Assembly (NCBI RefSeq): GCF_900142575.1
Contig: NZ_FRBI01000001.1
Location: forward strand, 497,014-561,013
Reading direction: 5' to 3'
DNA length: 64,000 bases
DNA from: Actinacidiphila paucisporea
Lineage (GTDB): Bacteria > Actinomycetota > Actinomycetes > Streptomycetales > Streptomycetaceae
Below, in pieces: positions 50,526 to 58,334 of the stretch. The notes under the pieces were generated by a model. That model searched no databases. It saw only the letters and a program-made list of their open reading frames with translations, and was not told the DNA's origin. The position numbers were made by a program, and so were the translations under genes. Within the stretch, counting starts at the first letter, position 1, and every line of letters starts with the position of its first letter.

Positions 50526-51518
50526 GTGGACGGCATGGTGGTGCGCCTGCGGTACGGCACACCACGCACTACGGAGATGGAAGCAGCCTTGACCGGACTC
50601 GACGCGACGGACCGACCGCTGGCACTCACCTATTCGGGGGTGGACCGTGCCGCGCACCACCGGATGGACGAGGCGTGGCTCGCCGCGGCATGGAGCCACC
50701 CGTCGACCCGGGTGTTCGTGGTGTCCGGCGGTCAGGTGATGGTCGAGGACGGGCCCGACGGCCATACCGAACTCGTGATGACCCCGGCGTTCGACGCGCC
50801 GGAGACCGAGATGCACCGCTACTTCCTCGGCATCGCGCCGGATGGGGTGCGCTACTTCGCGCTGCAGAAGGACGCACTGCCGGGCCGGATGGACGGCGCC
50901 GCGCGGGCCGCGGGTCTGCGCGAGGTCGGCGGGCTGCTGTCGCCGCTGGAAGCCGGGCTCATGGTGCACGCGGTGGCGCTGGAGAACTGGCAGCGGATGC
51001 ACCGCTTCTGCTCCCGCTGCGGCGAGCGCACCGTCATCGCCGCCGCGGGCCACATCCGGCGCTGCCCGGCCTGCCTGACCGAGCACTACCCGCGGACCGA
51101 CCCCGCGGTGATCATGCTGGTCACCGACGACCAGGACCGCGCCCTGCTCGGCCGGCAGCTGCACTGGCCCGAGGGCCGCTTCTCGACGCTGGCCGGATTC
51201 GTGGAACCCGGCGAGTCCGTCGAGGCGGCGGTGCGCCGCGAGGTCGCCGAGGAGGTCGGCGTCACGGTCGGCGACGACGTGACCTACGTGGCCAGCCAGC
51301 CCTGGCCCTTCCCCTCCAGCCTGATGCTGGGCTTCAACGCCCGCGCGGTCTCGTCGGAGATCACCGTCGACGGGGAGGAGATCCACGAGGCCCGCTGGTT
51401 CTCCCGCGAGGACCTGCGCGCGGCATTCGCGTCGGGCGAGGTGCTGCCGCCGTTCGGCATCTCGATCGCGGCCCGGCTGATCGAGAGCTGGTACGGCGCC
51501 CCGCTGCCGCGTCCGTAG
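50526..51518 (+). CDS. nudC: NAD+ diphosphatase / NAD-cap hydrolase NudC
   Basis: The 330-aa protein has the NudC layout: an N-terminal domain, a zinc ribbon with CSRCGE (near 161) and CPACLTEHYP, and a Nudix domain with GFVEPGESVEAAVRREVAEE then VGVTV. The motif SQPWPFPSSLM is the SQPWPFPQS signature specific for NADH pyrophosphatases. It would hydrolyse NAD(H) and remove NAD caps from RNA. The start is uncertain among GTG 50526, ATG 50535 and ATG 50577. It follows adnB and is convergent with the mycoredoxin gene, as in mycobacteria (Rv3199c). Confidence 0.93.
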   Translation: MDGMVVRLRYGTPRTTEMEAALTGLDATDRPLALTYSGVDRAAHHRMDEAWLAAAWSHPSTRVFVVSGGQVMVEDGPDGHTELVMTPAFDAPETEMHRYFLGIAPDGVRYFALQKDALPGRMDGAARAAGLREVGGLLSPLEAGLMVHAVALENWQRMHRFCSRCGERTVIAAAGHIRRCPACLTEHYPRTDPAVIMLVTDDQDRALLGRQLHWPEGRFSTLAGFVEPGESVEAAVRREVAEEVGVTVGDDVTYVASQPWPFPSSLMLGFNARAVSSEITVDGEEIHEARWFSREDLRAAFASGEVLPPFGISIAARLIESWYGAPLPRP

Positions 51519-51544
51519 CGGCCGCGGGGCCTCCTCGGCGGCGC

Positions 51545-51802
51545 TTACGCGCCCAGCGCCTGCTTGACCTGCGCGAGGCTCGGATTGGTCATCACGACCT
51601 CCGCGCCACCGGCGGCGGGCACGATCTGCAGCGTCGGCACGGTCTGGTTGCCGCCGTTCGCCTCCTCGACGAACTTCGCCGACTCGGGGTGCTCCTCGAT
51701 GTTGATCTCGGTGTAGGCGATGCCCTCGCGCTCCATCTGGCCCTTGAGTCGGCGGCAGTAGCCGCACCAGCTGGTGCTGTACATGGTCACGGTGCCCGGC
51801 AT
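51545..51802 (-). CDS. Mycoredoxin/glutaredoxin-like protein
   Basis: The 85-aa protein starts at ATG 51802, with GAGGAG 8 nt upstream. It has the glutaredoxin fold with the redox motif WCGYC near the N-terminus (MYSTSWCGYCRRLKGQME) and the cis-Pro TVPTLQI. In actinobacteria, mycoredoxins reduce mycothiol-mixed disulphides, with electrons from mycothiol. M. tuberculosis Rv3198A is the syntenic gene. It is divergent from uvrD2, and the two share a 159-bp regulatory region with a DnaA-box-like site. Confidence 0.9.
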   Translation of the reverse strand: MPGTVTMYSTSWCGYCRRLKGQMEREGIAYTEINIEEHPESAKFVEEANGGNQTVPTLQIVPAAGGAEVVMTNPSLAQVKQALGA

Positions 51803-51909
51803 CGGTGTCGCTCCTCGTCGCGAGAGAATCTGGCTCTCGCTCAACGCGTGCCGCAGGCCCGGCATTCCGGCCGCGTATCGGCATGCATGCGGGCACGCAT
51901 TCCGTCACG

Positions 51910-51922
51910 GCCTGTGGATAAC
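51910..51922 (-). promoter_or_regulatory. DnaA-box-like site GTTATCCACAGGC (copy 1)
   Basis: Read on the minus strand, the perfect box TTATCCACA lies within a 13-bp sequence identical to one near 57,490. It sits in the divergent region between the mycoredoxin gene and uvrD2. Confidence 0.5.
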
Positions 51923-51948
51923 TTTTCCGGGCTGTCGGCCGGACCTGG

Positions 51949-51954
51949 CAGAGT
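51949..51954 (+). promoter_or_regulatory. Possible -10 box (CAGAGT) of uvrD2
   Basis: CAGAGT ends 7 nt before GTG 51962 and is one base from TANNNT; no ribosome site is present. Confidence 0.35.
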
Positions 51955-51961
51955 GGCGGTT

Positions 51962-54235
51962 GTGACTGCGACAACCCACGACTCGCTCTTCCCCGCGGTG
52001 CCCGACTCCGCGGACGCGGTGCTCGACGGCCTGGACCCCGAGCAGCGCGCCGTCGCGACGGCGCTGCACGGCCCGGTGTGCGTGCTGGCCGGCGCCGGCA
52101 CCGGCAAGACCCGGGCGATCACCCACCGGATCGCCTACGGGGTGCGGGCCGGCATGCTCCAGCCGGCCAGCGTGCTCGCGGTCACCTTCACCGCGCGGGC
52201 GGCCGGCGAGATGCGGGGGCGGCTGCGGCAGCTCGGCGCCGGGGGAGTGCAGGCCCGCACCTTCCACTCGGCGGCGCTGCGCCAGCTGCAGTATTTCTGG
52301 CCGCGCGCGATCGGCGGCGAGATGCCCCGGCTGCTGGAGCGCAAGGTCCAGCTGGTCGCGGAGGCCGGCGCGCGCAGCCGTATCCGCCTCGATCGCAACG
52401 AGCTGCGGGACGTCACCGGCGAGATCGAGTGGTGCAAGGTCACCCAGACGGTGCCCGAGGACTATCCGGCGGTCGCCGCGAAGACCGGGCGCGACGTGCC
52501 GCGCGACCCGGCCGAGATCGCCCGCATCTACACGACCTACGAGCAGCTCAAGCGGGACCGCGGGGTGATCGACTTCGAGGACGTGCTGCTGCTGACGGTC
52601 GGCGTGCTGCAGGACCGGCCGGACGTGGCCGACACCGTCCGCTCGCAGTATCAGCACTTCGTGGTGGACGAGTACCAGGACGTCAGCCCGCTCCAGCAGC
52701 GGCTGCTCGACCTGTGGCTCGGCGGCCGGGACGACCTGTGCGTGGTCGGCGACGCCTCGCAGACCATCTACTCCTTCACCGGCGCCACCCCGGACTTCCT
52801 GCTGGGCTTCAGGACACGCTATCCGGCGGCCACGGTGGTGAAGCTGGTCCGCGACTACCGCTCGACCCCGCAGGTGGTGGGCCTGGCCAACGGGCTGCTC
52901 GCCCAGGCCCGCGGCCAGGCGGCGGCGCACCGCCTGGAGCTGATCTCGCAGCGCGAAGCGGGCCCCGAGCCGGCGTATGCCGAGTATCCCGACGAGCCGG
53001 CCGAGGCCGAGGGCGCCGCCCGGCGGATCAGGGAGCTGATCGCCTCCGGGGTGCGGCCCAGCGAGATCGCGGTGCTCTACCGCATCAATGCCCAGTCCGA
53101 GGTCTACGAGCAGGCGCTCGCCGACGCCGGGGTGCCCTACCAACTGCGCGGCGCCGAGCGGTTCTTCGAGCGGCCCGAGGTGCGCGAGGCGGGGCTGTTG
53201 CTGCGCGGCGCGGCGCGCGCGTCGGCCGACCCGGAGGGCGCGGCGACCGTGCCCGAGCAGGTGCGGGCGGTGCTCAGCTCGCGCGGCTGGGCCTCGGAGC
53301 CGCCCGCCGGCTCCGGCGCCGTCAGGGACCGCTGGGAGTCGCTGGCCGCGCTGGTGCGGCTGTCGGAGGACTTCACCGAGGCCCGTCCCGACGCGACCCT
53401 CGGCGACTTCGTCGCCGAACTGGACGAGCGGGCCAATGCGCAGCACGCGCCGACCGTCGAGGGCGTCACCCTGGCGTCGCTGCACGCGGCCAAGGGCCTG
53501 GAATGGGACGCGGTCTTCGTGGTCGGCCTGACCGAGGGCACCCTGCCGATCACCTTCGCCAAGACCGACGAGCAGGTCGAGGAGGAGCGGCGGCTGCTCT
53601 ACGTCGGCGTCACCCGGGCGCGGCTGCACCTCGGGCTGTCCTGGGCGCTGTCCCGCTCGCCCGGCGGGCGCGGCGGGCGGCGGCCGTCGCGGTTCCTCGA
53701 CGGGCTGCGGCCGGGTTCCGCGTCGCGCGGCGCCCGCGCGGCTAGCGGCGGCGCGGGCGGGGTGGAGCGCGGTGCCGGCGGCCGCAAGAAGCGCGGCCCC
53801 GTGCTGTGCCGGGTGTGCGGGCGGACGCTGTCGGACGCGGGTGAGATCAAGCTGATGCGCTGTGAGGACTGCCCCTCCGACCTGGACGAGGCGCTGTACG
53901 ACCGGCTGCGGGCCTGGCGCACGACCCAGGCCAAGGCGCTCGGCCAGCCCGCCTACTGCGTGTTCACCGACCGGACGCTGCTGGCCATCGCCGAGGTCAG
54001 GCCGGAGGGCGCGGCCGAGCTGTCGTCGATCCCGGGGGTCGGCGCGCGCAAGCTCGACAAGTTCGGCCCCGACGTGCTCGCGCTGTGCGCGGGCCAGGAG
54101 CCGGGCGGCGCACCGCAGGACGAGCCGGACGGCGAACCGCAAAACGAGCCGCACGACGAGCCGCCGGACGAGCCGCAGGACGAGCCGGACGGCGGTCCTG
54201 ACGACGGGTCGGCGGAAGTTCAGGAATCTTCTTGA
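51962..54235 (+). CDS. uvrD2: UvrD2-type DNA helicase with tetracysteine and HRDC domain
   Basis: The 757-aa superfamily 1A helicase has LAGAGTGKTR (Walker A, near 42), VVDEYQDVSPLQQRLLD, GDASQTIYSFTGA, LHAAKGLEWDAVFV and YVGVTRARLHL. After about residue 610 comes a tetracysteine zinc element (CRVCGRTL and MRCEDC), then an HRDC domain (YDRLRAWRTTQAKALG and SIPGVGARKLDKFGPDVLAL). This is the UvrD2 form of actinobacteria, essential in M. tuberculosis (Rv3198c). The last 45 residues are acidic repeats of the type DEPDGEPQNEP. GTG 51962 gives the conserved N-terminus. Confidence 0.93.
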   Translation: MTATTHDSLFPAVPDSADAVLDGLDPEQRAVATALHGPVCVLAGAGTGKTRAITHRIAYGVRAGMLQPASVLAVTFTARAAGEMRGRLRQLGAGGVQARTFHSAALRQLQYFWPRAIGGEMPRLLERKVQLVAEAGARSRIRLDRNELRDVTGEIEWCKVTQTVPEDYPAVAAKTGRDVPRDPAEIARIYTTYEQLKRDRGVIDFEDVLLLTVGVLQDRPDVADTVRSQYQHFVVDEYQDVSPLQQRLLDLWLGGRDDLCVVGDASQTIYSFTGATPDFLLGFRTRYPAATVVKLVRDYRSTPQVVGLANGLLAQARGQAAAHRLELISQREAGPEPAYAEYPDEPAEAEGAARRIRELIASGVRPSEIAVLYRINAQSEVYEQALADAGVPYQLRGAERFFERPEVREAGLLLRGAARASADPEGAATVPEQVRAVLSSRGWASEPPAGSGAVRDRWESLAALVRLSEDFTEARPDATLGDFVAELDERANAQHAPTVEGVTLASLHAAKGLEWDAVFVVGLTEGTLPITFAKTDEQVEEERRLLYVGVTRARLHLGLSWALSRSPGGRGGRRPSRFLDGLRPGSASRGARAASGGAGGVERGAGGRKKRGPVLCRVCGRTLSDAGEIKLMRCEDCPSDLDEALYDRLRAWRTTQAKALGQPAYCVFTDRTLLAIAEVRPEGAAELSSIPGVGARKLDKFGPDVLALCAGQEPGGAPQDEPDGEPQNEPHDEPPDEPQDEPDGGPDDGSAEVQESS

Positions 54236-54390
54236 GAAGAAGCCGAAAAACAGTTTGCGCATCCCGCGGAGGTCCCCATAGCCTTCACGAGCGCGGTTGA
54301 GAACGGCCCTTCCAAGAGCCCACCCGATCGTGATGTACTAGGCAAGTACGGTCCTTCATCCTTACGAGACGCCGAGAGGAGGCGAGCCCA
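54236..54390 (+). promoter_or_regulatory. whiB7 upstream promoter region
   Basis: This spacer between uvrD2 and the whiB7 leader ORF includes AT-rich CCGAAAAACAGTTTGCGC, a TTGAGA box at 54297-54302, and the dyad GTACTAGGCAAGTAC at 54335-54349. WhiB7 promoters have AT-rich DNA next to the -35 box, so autoregulation is plausible. No exact start can be given. Confidence 0.4.
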
Positions 54391-54729
54391 ATGACCAGCC
54401 AGCTGATCTCCACCAAACTGACCGATCGTTCGGTCGTCGCCGCCTGCCCGCTCGGCATCTCGCTGCCCGCCACCGGTCTCATGTCCGCCCTGCTCCCGGT
54501 TCTTCCGACCCGTGTGCGCAGTGAGCGACCGACCGAGGCGCCCGCGGTAGCGACAGCGACGAAGGCGGAGGCGCATGCCTTTGCCTCCGCGGCTGCGGCC
54601 AACGGCGCCGGCAATGGCATCTCCGGCGGCGCGTACGGCGCCAACGGTTACGTGATCGGACAGCAGAAGACGCAGCAGTACGGCAAGTGGGCCTTCCGCG
54701 GGCTCGAACCCTGGAGTGATCCAGCCTGA
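54391..54729 (+). CDS. whiB7 leader ORF (112 codons)
   Basis: ATG 54391 has AGAGGAGG about 8 nt upstream, a strong ribosome site. The product begins MTSQLISTKLTDRSVVAACP and ends YGKWAFRGLEPWSDPA; the middle is Ala/Thr-rich. It has no known domain. It stops 22 nt before the terminator hairpin that precedes whiB7. Known whiB7/wblC genes are controlled by a translated upstream ORF: slowed ribosomes allow read-through of the terminator. This ORF is in the right place but longer than the short uORFs of mycobacteria, so a shorter form or a real protein is possible. Confidence 0.7.
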   Translation: MTSQLISTKLTDRSVVAACPLGISLPATGLMSALLPVLPTRVRSERPTEAPAVATATKAEAHAFASAAAANGAGNGISGGAYGANGYVIGQQKTQQYGKWAFRGLEPWSDPA

Positions 54730-54751
54730 TAGCGCATCAGGTCGGCACCTC

Positions 54752-54796
54752 AGGGCCGCGGAATCCCAGACCGGGATCCGCGGCCCTTCTGTTTTC
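54752..54796 (+). terminator. whiB7 attenuator terminator
   Basis: AGGGCCGCGGAATCCC pairs with GGGATCCGCGGCCCT (one bulged A) across a five-base loop, followed by TCTGTTTT. It lies between the leader ORF and whiB7, 81 bp before the start. This is the intrinsic terminator expected for ribosome-mediated attenuation. Confidence 0.85.
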
Positions 54797-54876
54797 CCCA
54801 GAAGACAGCGTCTCCACGGAGACACAACCGAAGACCGGCCGACCAGGCCGACCGACAGACGAGGAACGAACCCACC

Positions 54877-55236
54877 GTGCCTACCGCCCAGCACGCACCG
54901 TCCGGACCCACGCCAGACCTGAGCCGCCCTCCCGCACAGCCCCCGGAGACCACCTTGCTGCCCCTCACCGAGCTCGACGACGAGATCGAGCGCCTCGGCG
55001 TGCCCGTCCCCTGCCGCACCTACGACCCGGAGGTCTTCTTCGCCGAGTCGCCGGCGGACGTCGAGTACGCCAAGTCCCTCTGCCAGACCTGTCCGGTCCG
55101 CGAGGCCTGCCTCGCCGGCGCCAAGGACCGCCGCGAGCCCTGGGGCGTCTGGGGCGGCGAGCTGTTCATCCAGGGCGTCGTCGTACCCCGCAAGCGGCCC
55201 CGTGGCCGCCCGCGCAAGGACGCGGTTGCGGCATGA
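54877..55236 (+). CDS. whiB7: WhiB7-type redox regulator (WblC)
   Basis: The 119-aa Fe-S transcription factor has Cys46, Cys69, Cys72 and Cys78 (VPCRTYD and CQTCPVREAC) as [4Fe-4S] ligands, the WhiB turn EPWGVWGGE, and a C-terminal AT-hook RPRGRPRK. It partners the housekeeping sigma factor to switch on intrinsic antibiotic-resistance and redox genes after ribosome inhibition. GTG 54877 is 11 nt after GAGGA. Expression is governed by the leader ORF and terminator upstream. The neighbours uvrD2 and the ABC1 kinase match the M. tuberculosis arrangement (Rv3197A). Confidence 0.95.
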   Translation: MPTAQHAPSGPTPDLSRPPAQPPETTLLPLTELDDEIERLGVPVPCRTYDPEVFFAESPADVEYAKSLCQTCPVREACLAGAKDRREPWGVWGGELFIQGVVVPRKRPRGRPRKDAVAA

Positions 55237-55553
55237 ACGCCAAGAAGCTCAGGACACCGGGGACGATCGACCGCCCCCTCCACCACGACCCGATGAATCA
55301 GGCTCCGATGACACCCACCCGCATCGAACAGACCGCACGTACTTCCGACGCCATGGCGTCGCACCAGAACAGGACCCTCGAAATGCAACTCATGCCAGAA
55401 GCACTGGCTCGTGCCCAAATGCAACAGCGGCTCTACGAGGCCGAGCACGAACGCAGGGCATCACGGCTCATCGCCGCCCGGAAGCTGCAGCGGCGCGCCG
55501 AGCGCGCGTCCCTGCGGGCCCGGCGGGCACTCGCCCTGGCCGTGATGCAGTAG
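55233..55553 (+). CDS. Small hypothetical protein coupled to whiB7
   Basis: The 106-aa ORF starts at ATG 55233 overlapping the whiB7 stop (ATGA), a sign of translational coupling. The product begins MNAKKLRTPGTIDRPLHHDP and its second half is a basic coiled coil (ALARAQMQQRLYEAEHERRA then AARKLQRRAERASLRARRAL). There are no cysteines. It would rise together with WhiB7 under antibiotic stress. Function unknown; I have only a vague recollection of relatives in other streptomycetes. Confidence 0.72.
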   Translation: MNAKKLRTPGTIDRPLHHDPMNQAPMTPTRIEQTARTSDAMASHQNRTLEMQLMPEALARAQMQQRLYEAEHERRASRLIAARKLQRRAERASLRARRALALAVMQ

Positions 55554-55653
55554 GCGTCAGGCCGCGACACGACAGAGCGCAGCACCCGACGCGTAACCGG
55601 GAGCCAACCGGAGCGCGGAAGCGGGCGCGGCGCTGAGCACCACCGCACGTCGC

Positions 55654-55687
55654 CCGCGGGGCCGGTCCAAAAGGACCGGCCCCGCGG
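55654..55687 (+). terminator. Terminator after the whiB7 operon
   Basis: CCGCGGGGCCGGTCC and its exact complement form a 15-bp stem with an AAAA loop, 101 bp after the stop of the coupled ORF. Confidence 0.8.
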
Positions 55688-55721
55688 TGCGTTATGCCGA
55701 CAAACACGGCAGGCGCGGAGG

Positions 55722-55727
55722 TATCGT
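55722..55727 (+). promoter_or_regulatory. -10 box (TATCGT), leaderless type
   Basis: TATCGT ends exactly 6 nt before GTG 55734 of the zinc-ribbon gene. Confidence 0.5.
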
Positions 55728-55733
55728 CACCCA

Positions 55734-55913
55734 GTGGATCAGAAGAACGCATCGACCACGACCACATGCGCCCGCTGCGGGACCACCCACGCCGGCCGGC
55801 CGCTGACGTGGACCTGCTCCGTCGAGAACGGCCGCCGTGTCTACTTCTGTGACGACTGCGCCCGCCGCCATCTGCGCAGCATCGAGAGCCGGCTGGACTC
55901 CGCCTGGTGGTAG
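55734..55913 (+). CDS. Small zinc-ribbon protein (59 aa)
   Basis: The short ORF starts at GTG 55734 and reads MDQKNASTTTTCARCGTTHA, with TWTCSVENGRR and YFCDDCARRHL following. CxxC pairs at both ends form a rubredoxin-type zinc ribbon, with a lone Cys between. It ends IESRLDSAWW. A leaderless -10 box and a good codon profile support it, and I recall near-identical proteins in Streptomyces. The role is unknown; zinc ribbons of this size often bind nucleic acid or proteins. Confidence 0.78.
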   Translation: MDQKNASTTTTCARCGTTHAGRPLTWTCSVENGRRVYFCDDCARRHLRSIESRLDSAWW

Positions 55914-55933
55914 CCGGATGACACCCCCGGCGC

Positions 55934-57283
55934 TCAGGCCGACTCCGCGGCCCCCTCCGGGTCGAAGCCGGGCAGCCACTCGCGCAGTTCCGCCCGCAGC
56001 CGCACGGTCGCGCCCAGCTGGCAGAGCACTCCGACGGTGCTCAGCGTCACCCGGTGGATCAGCAGATACGACGGCGGCAGATTCAACTGCTTGCCCAACT
56101 GGTGGGCCGGGGAGCGCGGATCGGCGATCCTGGCCGCCTGCGTCCGCATCCAGCCCCGGTCGAAGGAGAACTCCTCGCGCCCGGCCGGCTCGATGATCGG
56201 CTTGAGATAGTCGAGCACCGCGTCGGAGTCCAGCTTGATCGTCGGCTTGACGAAGCCCTCCTCGCGCAGCATCGCGTGCACCTGCTCCGCGTCACCGGCG
56301 AGCGCCAGCCGCAAGGCGGTGCCGATCGGCAGCGGCAGCCCCTCGGGCAGCCGGTCGACGGTGCCGAAGTCCAGCACCCCGAGCCGCCACCCGGAGGCGG
56401 GCCCGTCGTCGACCAGCAGCCGGAAATTTCCCGGGTGCGGGTCGGCGTGCAGCAGCCCGGTGCGGGCCGGGCCGGCGAAGAGGAAGTGCGCGAGCAGCTG
56501 CCCCGCCCGGTCGCGCATCTCCTTGCTGCCACCGGAGATCACCTCCGACAGCGGCACGCCGTCCATCCACTCGGTGACCAGCACCTGGTCGGCCTGGTGC
56601 ACCACGTCGGGCACCACGACATCCGGGTCCCCGGCGAATTCCACCGCGTGGGTGTGCTGGGCGTCGGCCTCCAGCGCGTAGTCCAGCTCCTCGGCGACCC
56701 GCTCGCGCAGCTCGGCCAGCAGCGGCTTGACGTCCATGCCGGGGACGAGCGGCCCGAACAGCCGGGCCACCCGGCCCAGCTGCGCCAGGTCCGACAGCAG
56801 GGCGTCCCCCGCGCCGGGATACTGCACCTTCACCGCCACCTTGCGGCCGTCGCTCCACACCGCCCGGTGCACCTGCCCGATCGACGCCGCCGCGGCCGGG
56901 ACGTCCTCGAACTCGGTGAACAGCGAGCGCCAGTCCTTGCCGAGCCGCTCGGCCAACACCCGGTCGATGGTCCTGGCCGGCATCGGCGGCGCGGCTTCCT
57001 GGAGCCTGGTCAGCGCGGCCCGGTAGGGACTCGCGACGTCCTCGGGCAGCGCGGACTCGAAGACCGACAGGGCCTGGCCGAACTTCATGGCCCCGCCCTT
57101 CAGCTCGCCCAGCACCTTGAACAGCTGCTCGGCTGTGCGCTCCTGCAGTTCGACCGCCACCTCGTCGGCCGGCCTGCCCCCCAGGCGCTTCCCGAGCCCG
57201 AGTGTGGCCCTCCCGGCGAACCCCAGGGGGAGCGCTGCCAGCTTCGCGGTCCGGGTCACCGCCTTGCGCGGAAGATCAGACAT
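55934..57283 (-). CDS. ABC1/AarF-family atypical kinase
   Basis: The 449-aa protein has all ABC1 signatures: KGGAMKFGQALS (KxGQ), AAASIGQVHRA, VAVKVQYPG (catalytic Lys), LLHADPHPGNF and GVLDFGTVDR. ABC1 members are ATPases/atypical kinases, often tied to quinone synthesis. The syntenic M. tuberculosis gene Rv3197 (MABP-1) has been linked with whiB7 and drug tolerance. There is no membrane helix, so a cytosolic site is likely. ATG 57283 is the start, and the gene converges on the zinc-ribbon gene. Confidence 0.93.
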   Translation of the reverse strand: MSDLPRKAVTRTAKLAALPLGFAGRATLGLGKRLGGRPADEVAVELQERTAEQLFKVLGELKGGAMKFGQALSVFESALPEDVASPYRAALTRLQEAAPPMPARTIDRVLAERLGKDWRSLFTEFEDVPAAAASIGQVHRAVWSDGRKVAVKVQYPGAGDALLSDLAQLGRVARLFGPLVPGMDVKPLLAELRERVAEELDYALEADAQHTHAVEFAGDPDVVVPDVVHQADQVLVTEWMDGVPLSEVISGGSKEMRDRAGQLLAHFLFAGPARTGLLHADPHPGNFRLLVDDGPASGWRLGVLDFGTVDRLPEGLPLPIGTALRLALAGDAEQVHAMLREEGFVKPTIKLDSDAVLDYLKPIIEPAGREEFSFDRGWMRTQAARIADPRSPAHQLGKQLNLPPSYLLIHRVTLSTVGVLCQLGATVRLRAELREWLPGFDPEGAAESA

Positions 57284-57489
57284 GCGCTCCTCGTTTCGCC
57301 TCGGTCACTTTCGCCATTGTGCCTCCCCCCGCCTACGCCCCGGTCAAGAGCGGGTCAGCATCCGTCAGCTGTCACTATTTGGGATTTTCTGTCCGATTGC
57401 CCGTCTCGACCGACGGACCGCCTCCCCCGATCGTCACCCTGCGTACGTGACTTCTCCAGAATGCCCCATTCCTTCGCATCGCCGACCGG

Positions 57490-57502
57490 GTTATCCACAG
57501 GC
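57490..57502 (+). promoter_or_regulatory. DnaA-box-like site GTTATCCACAGGC (copy 2)
   Basis: A perfect TTATCCACA box; the same 13 bp occur in inverse orientation near 51,915. CCACAGGCTGTGG at this place is also a short palindrome. It lies in the divergent region between the ABC1 kinase and metallopeptidase genes. Confidence 0.5.
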
Positions 57503-57592
57503 TGTGGGGAATAGTCGTTCAATATGCGTAAGAAGCGAGGTGATTCCGATGGGAACCGGCCTGGGGACAGGACGTCCCGCGCGCCCAGCGGG

Positions 57593-57598
57593 TACGGT
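57593..57598 (+). promoter_or_regulatory. -10 box (TACGGT), leaderless type
   Basis: TACGGT ends 7 nt before GTG 57606 of the metallopeptidase gene. Confidence 0.45.
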
Positions 57599-57605
57599 CG
57601 ACAGC

Positions 57606-58262
57606 GTGTCCGCCGATCCAGCGCGAAATCTCGCCAGTCAGCCCGCCCGCGGCCACCGGACGAGCGCGGTGGAAGTGCGCCGCAGCGCCCGGCGGCGGCA
57701 GACGGTGTCTGCCTACCGCGACGGCGACCGCACGGTCGTCCTCATCCCGGCCCGGATGTCGGCCGCCGAGGAGCAGCGCTGGGTGGCCGTGATGCTGGAG
57801 AAGCTGGCGGCCCAGGAGAGCCGCAGGATGCCCGGCGACGACGAGCTGGCGGCCCGCGCCGAGCGCCTCTCCGAGCAGTACCTGACCGGCCGGGCGGTCC
57901 CTGACACGGTCCGCTGGGTGACCAACCAGAATTCCCGCTGGGGGTCCTGCACCCCGTCCGAGGGCAGCATCCGGCTGTCGCACCGGTTGCAGGGCATGCC
58001 CGAGTACGTCATCGACTACGTGCTGCTGCACGAGCTGGCGCATCTGCTGGTGCCGGGCCACGGCCCCGCCTTCTGGAAACTGCTGGAGTGCTACCCGCGC
58101 ACCGAGCGGGCCCGCGGCTTCCTCGAAGGGGTCGTCGCCGCCGACCGGCTGCCGCACGCGCCGGGCGGCCGGGAGGGCCCCGGCATCGGGGACGGCCGGG
58201 ACACCCGGGGCGACAGAGAGGGCCGGGAGAGCCGCGAGGGCCACGAGGTCCGCGGGGAATAG
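57606..58262 (+). CDS. YgjP-like zinc metallopeptidase (DUF45)
   Basis: The 218-aa protein starts at GTG 57606, supported by the -10 box; ATG 57549 with a GAGG site is the rival. The sequence has NSRWGSCTPSEGSIRLSHRL and the zinc motif HELAHLLVPGHGPAFWKLLE, the HExxH(x)nH pattern of YgjP/WLM peptidases related to SprT and Wss1 proteases. That kinship suggests DNA-protein cross-link or protein quality functions, not demonstrated. The tail after residue 185 is charged and disordered. The 208-aa insert region to the preceding ABC1 gene is divergent. Confidence 0.85.
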   Translation: MSADPARNLASQPARGHRTSAVEVRRSARRRQTVSAYRDGDRTVVLIPARMSAAEEQRWVAVMLEKLAAQESRRMPGDDELAARAERLSEQYLTGRAVPDTVRWVTNQNSRWGSCTPSEGSIRLSHRLQGMPEYVIDYVLLHELAHLLVPGHGPAFWKLLECYPRTERARGFLEGVVAADRLPHAPGGREGPGIGDGRDTRGDREGRESREGHEVRGE

Positions 58263-58334
58263 CCGCTGTCGGCGCGACCGGTTAGCCTGACGCCACGCAA
58301 GCGCAGCGAGGACGGGATGGGGGCCGGTCGATCC

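Noticed and set aside
46618..50565. 1315-residue minus-strand open frame
   Set aside because: It is the antisense shadow of adnB; codon usage and product composition are non-biological.
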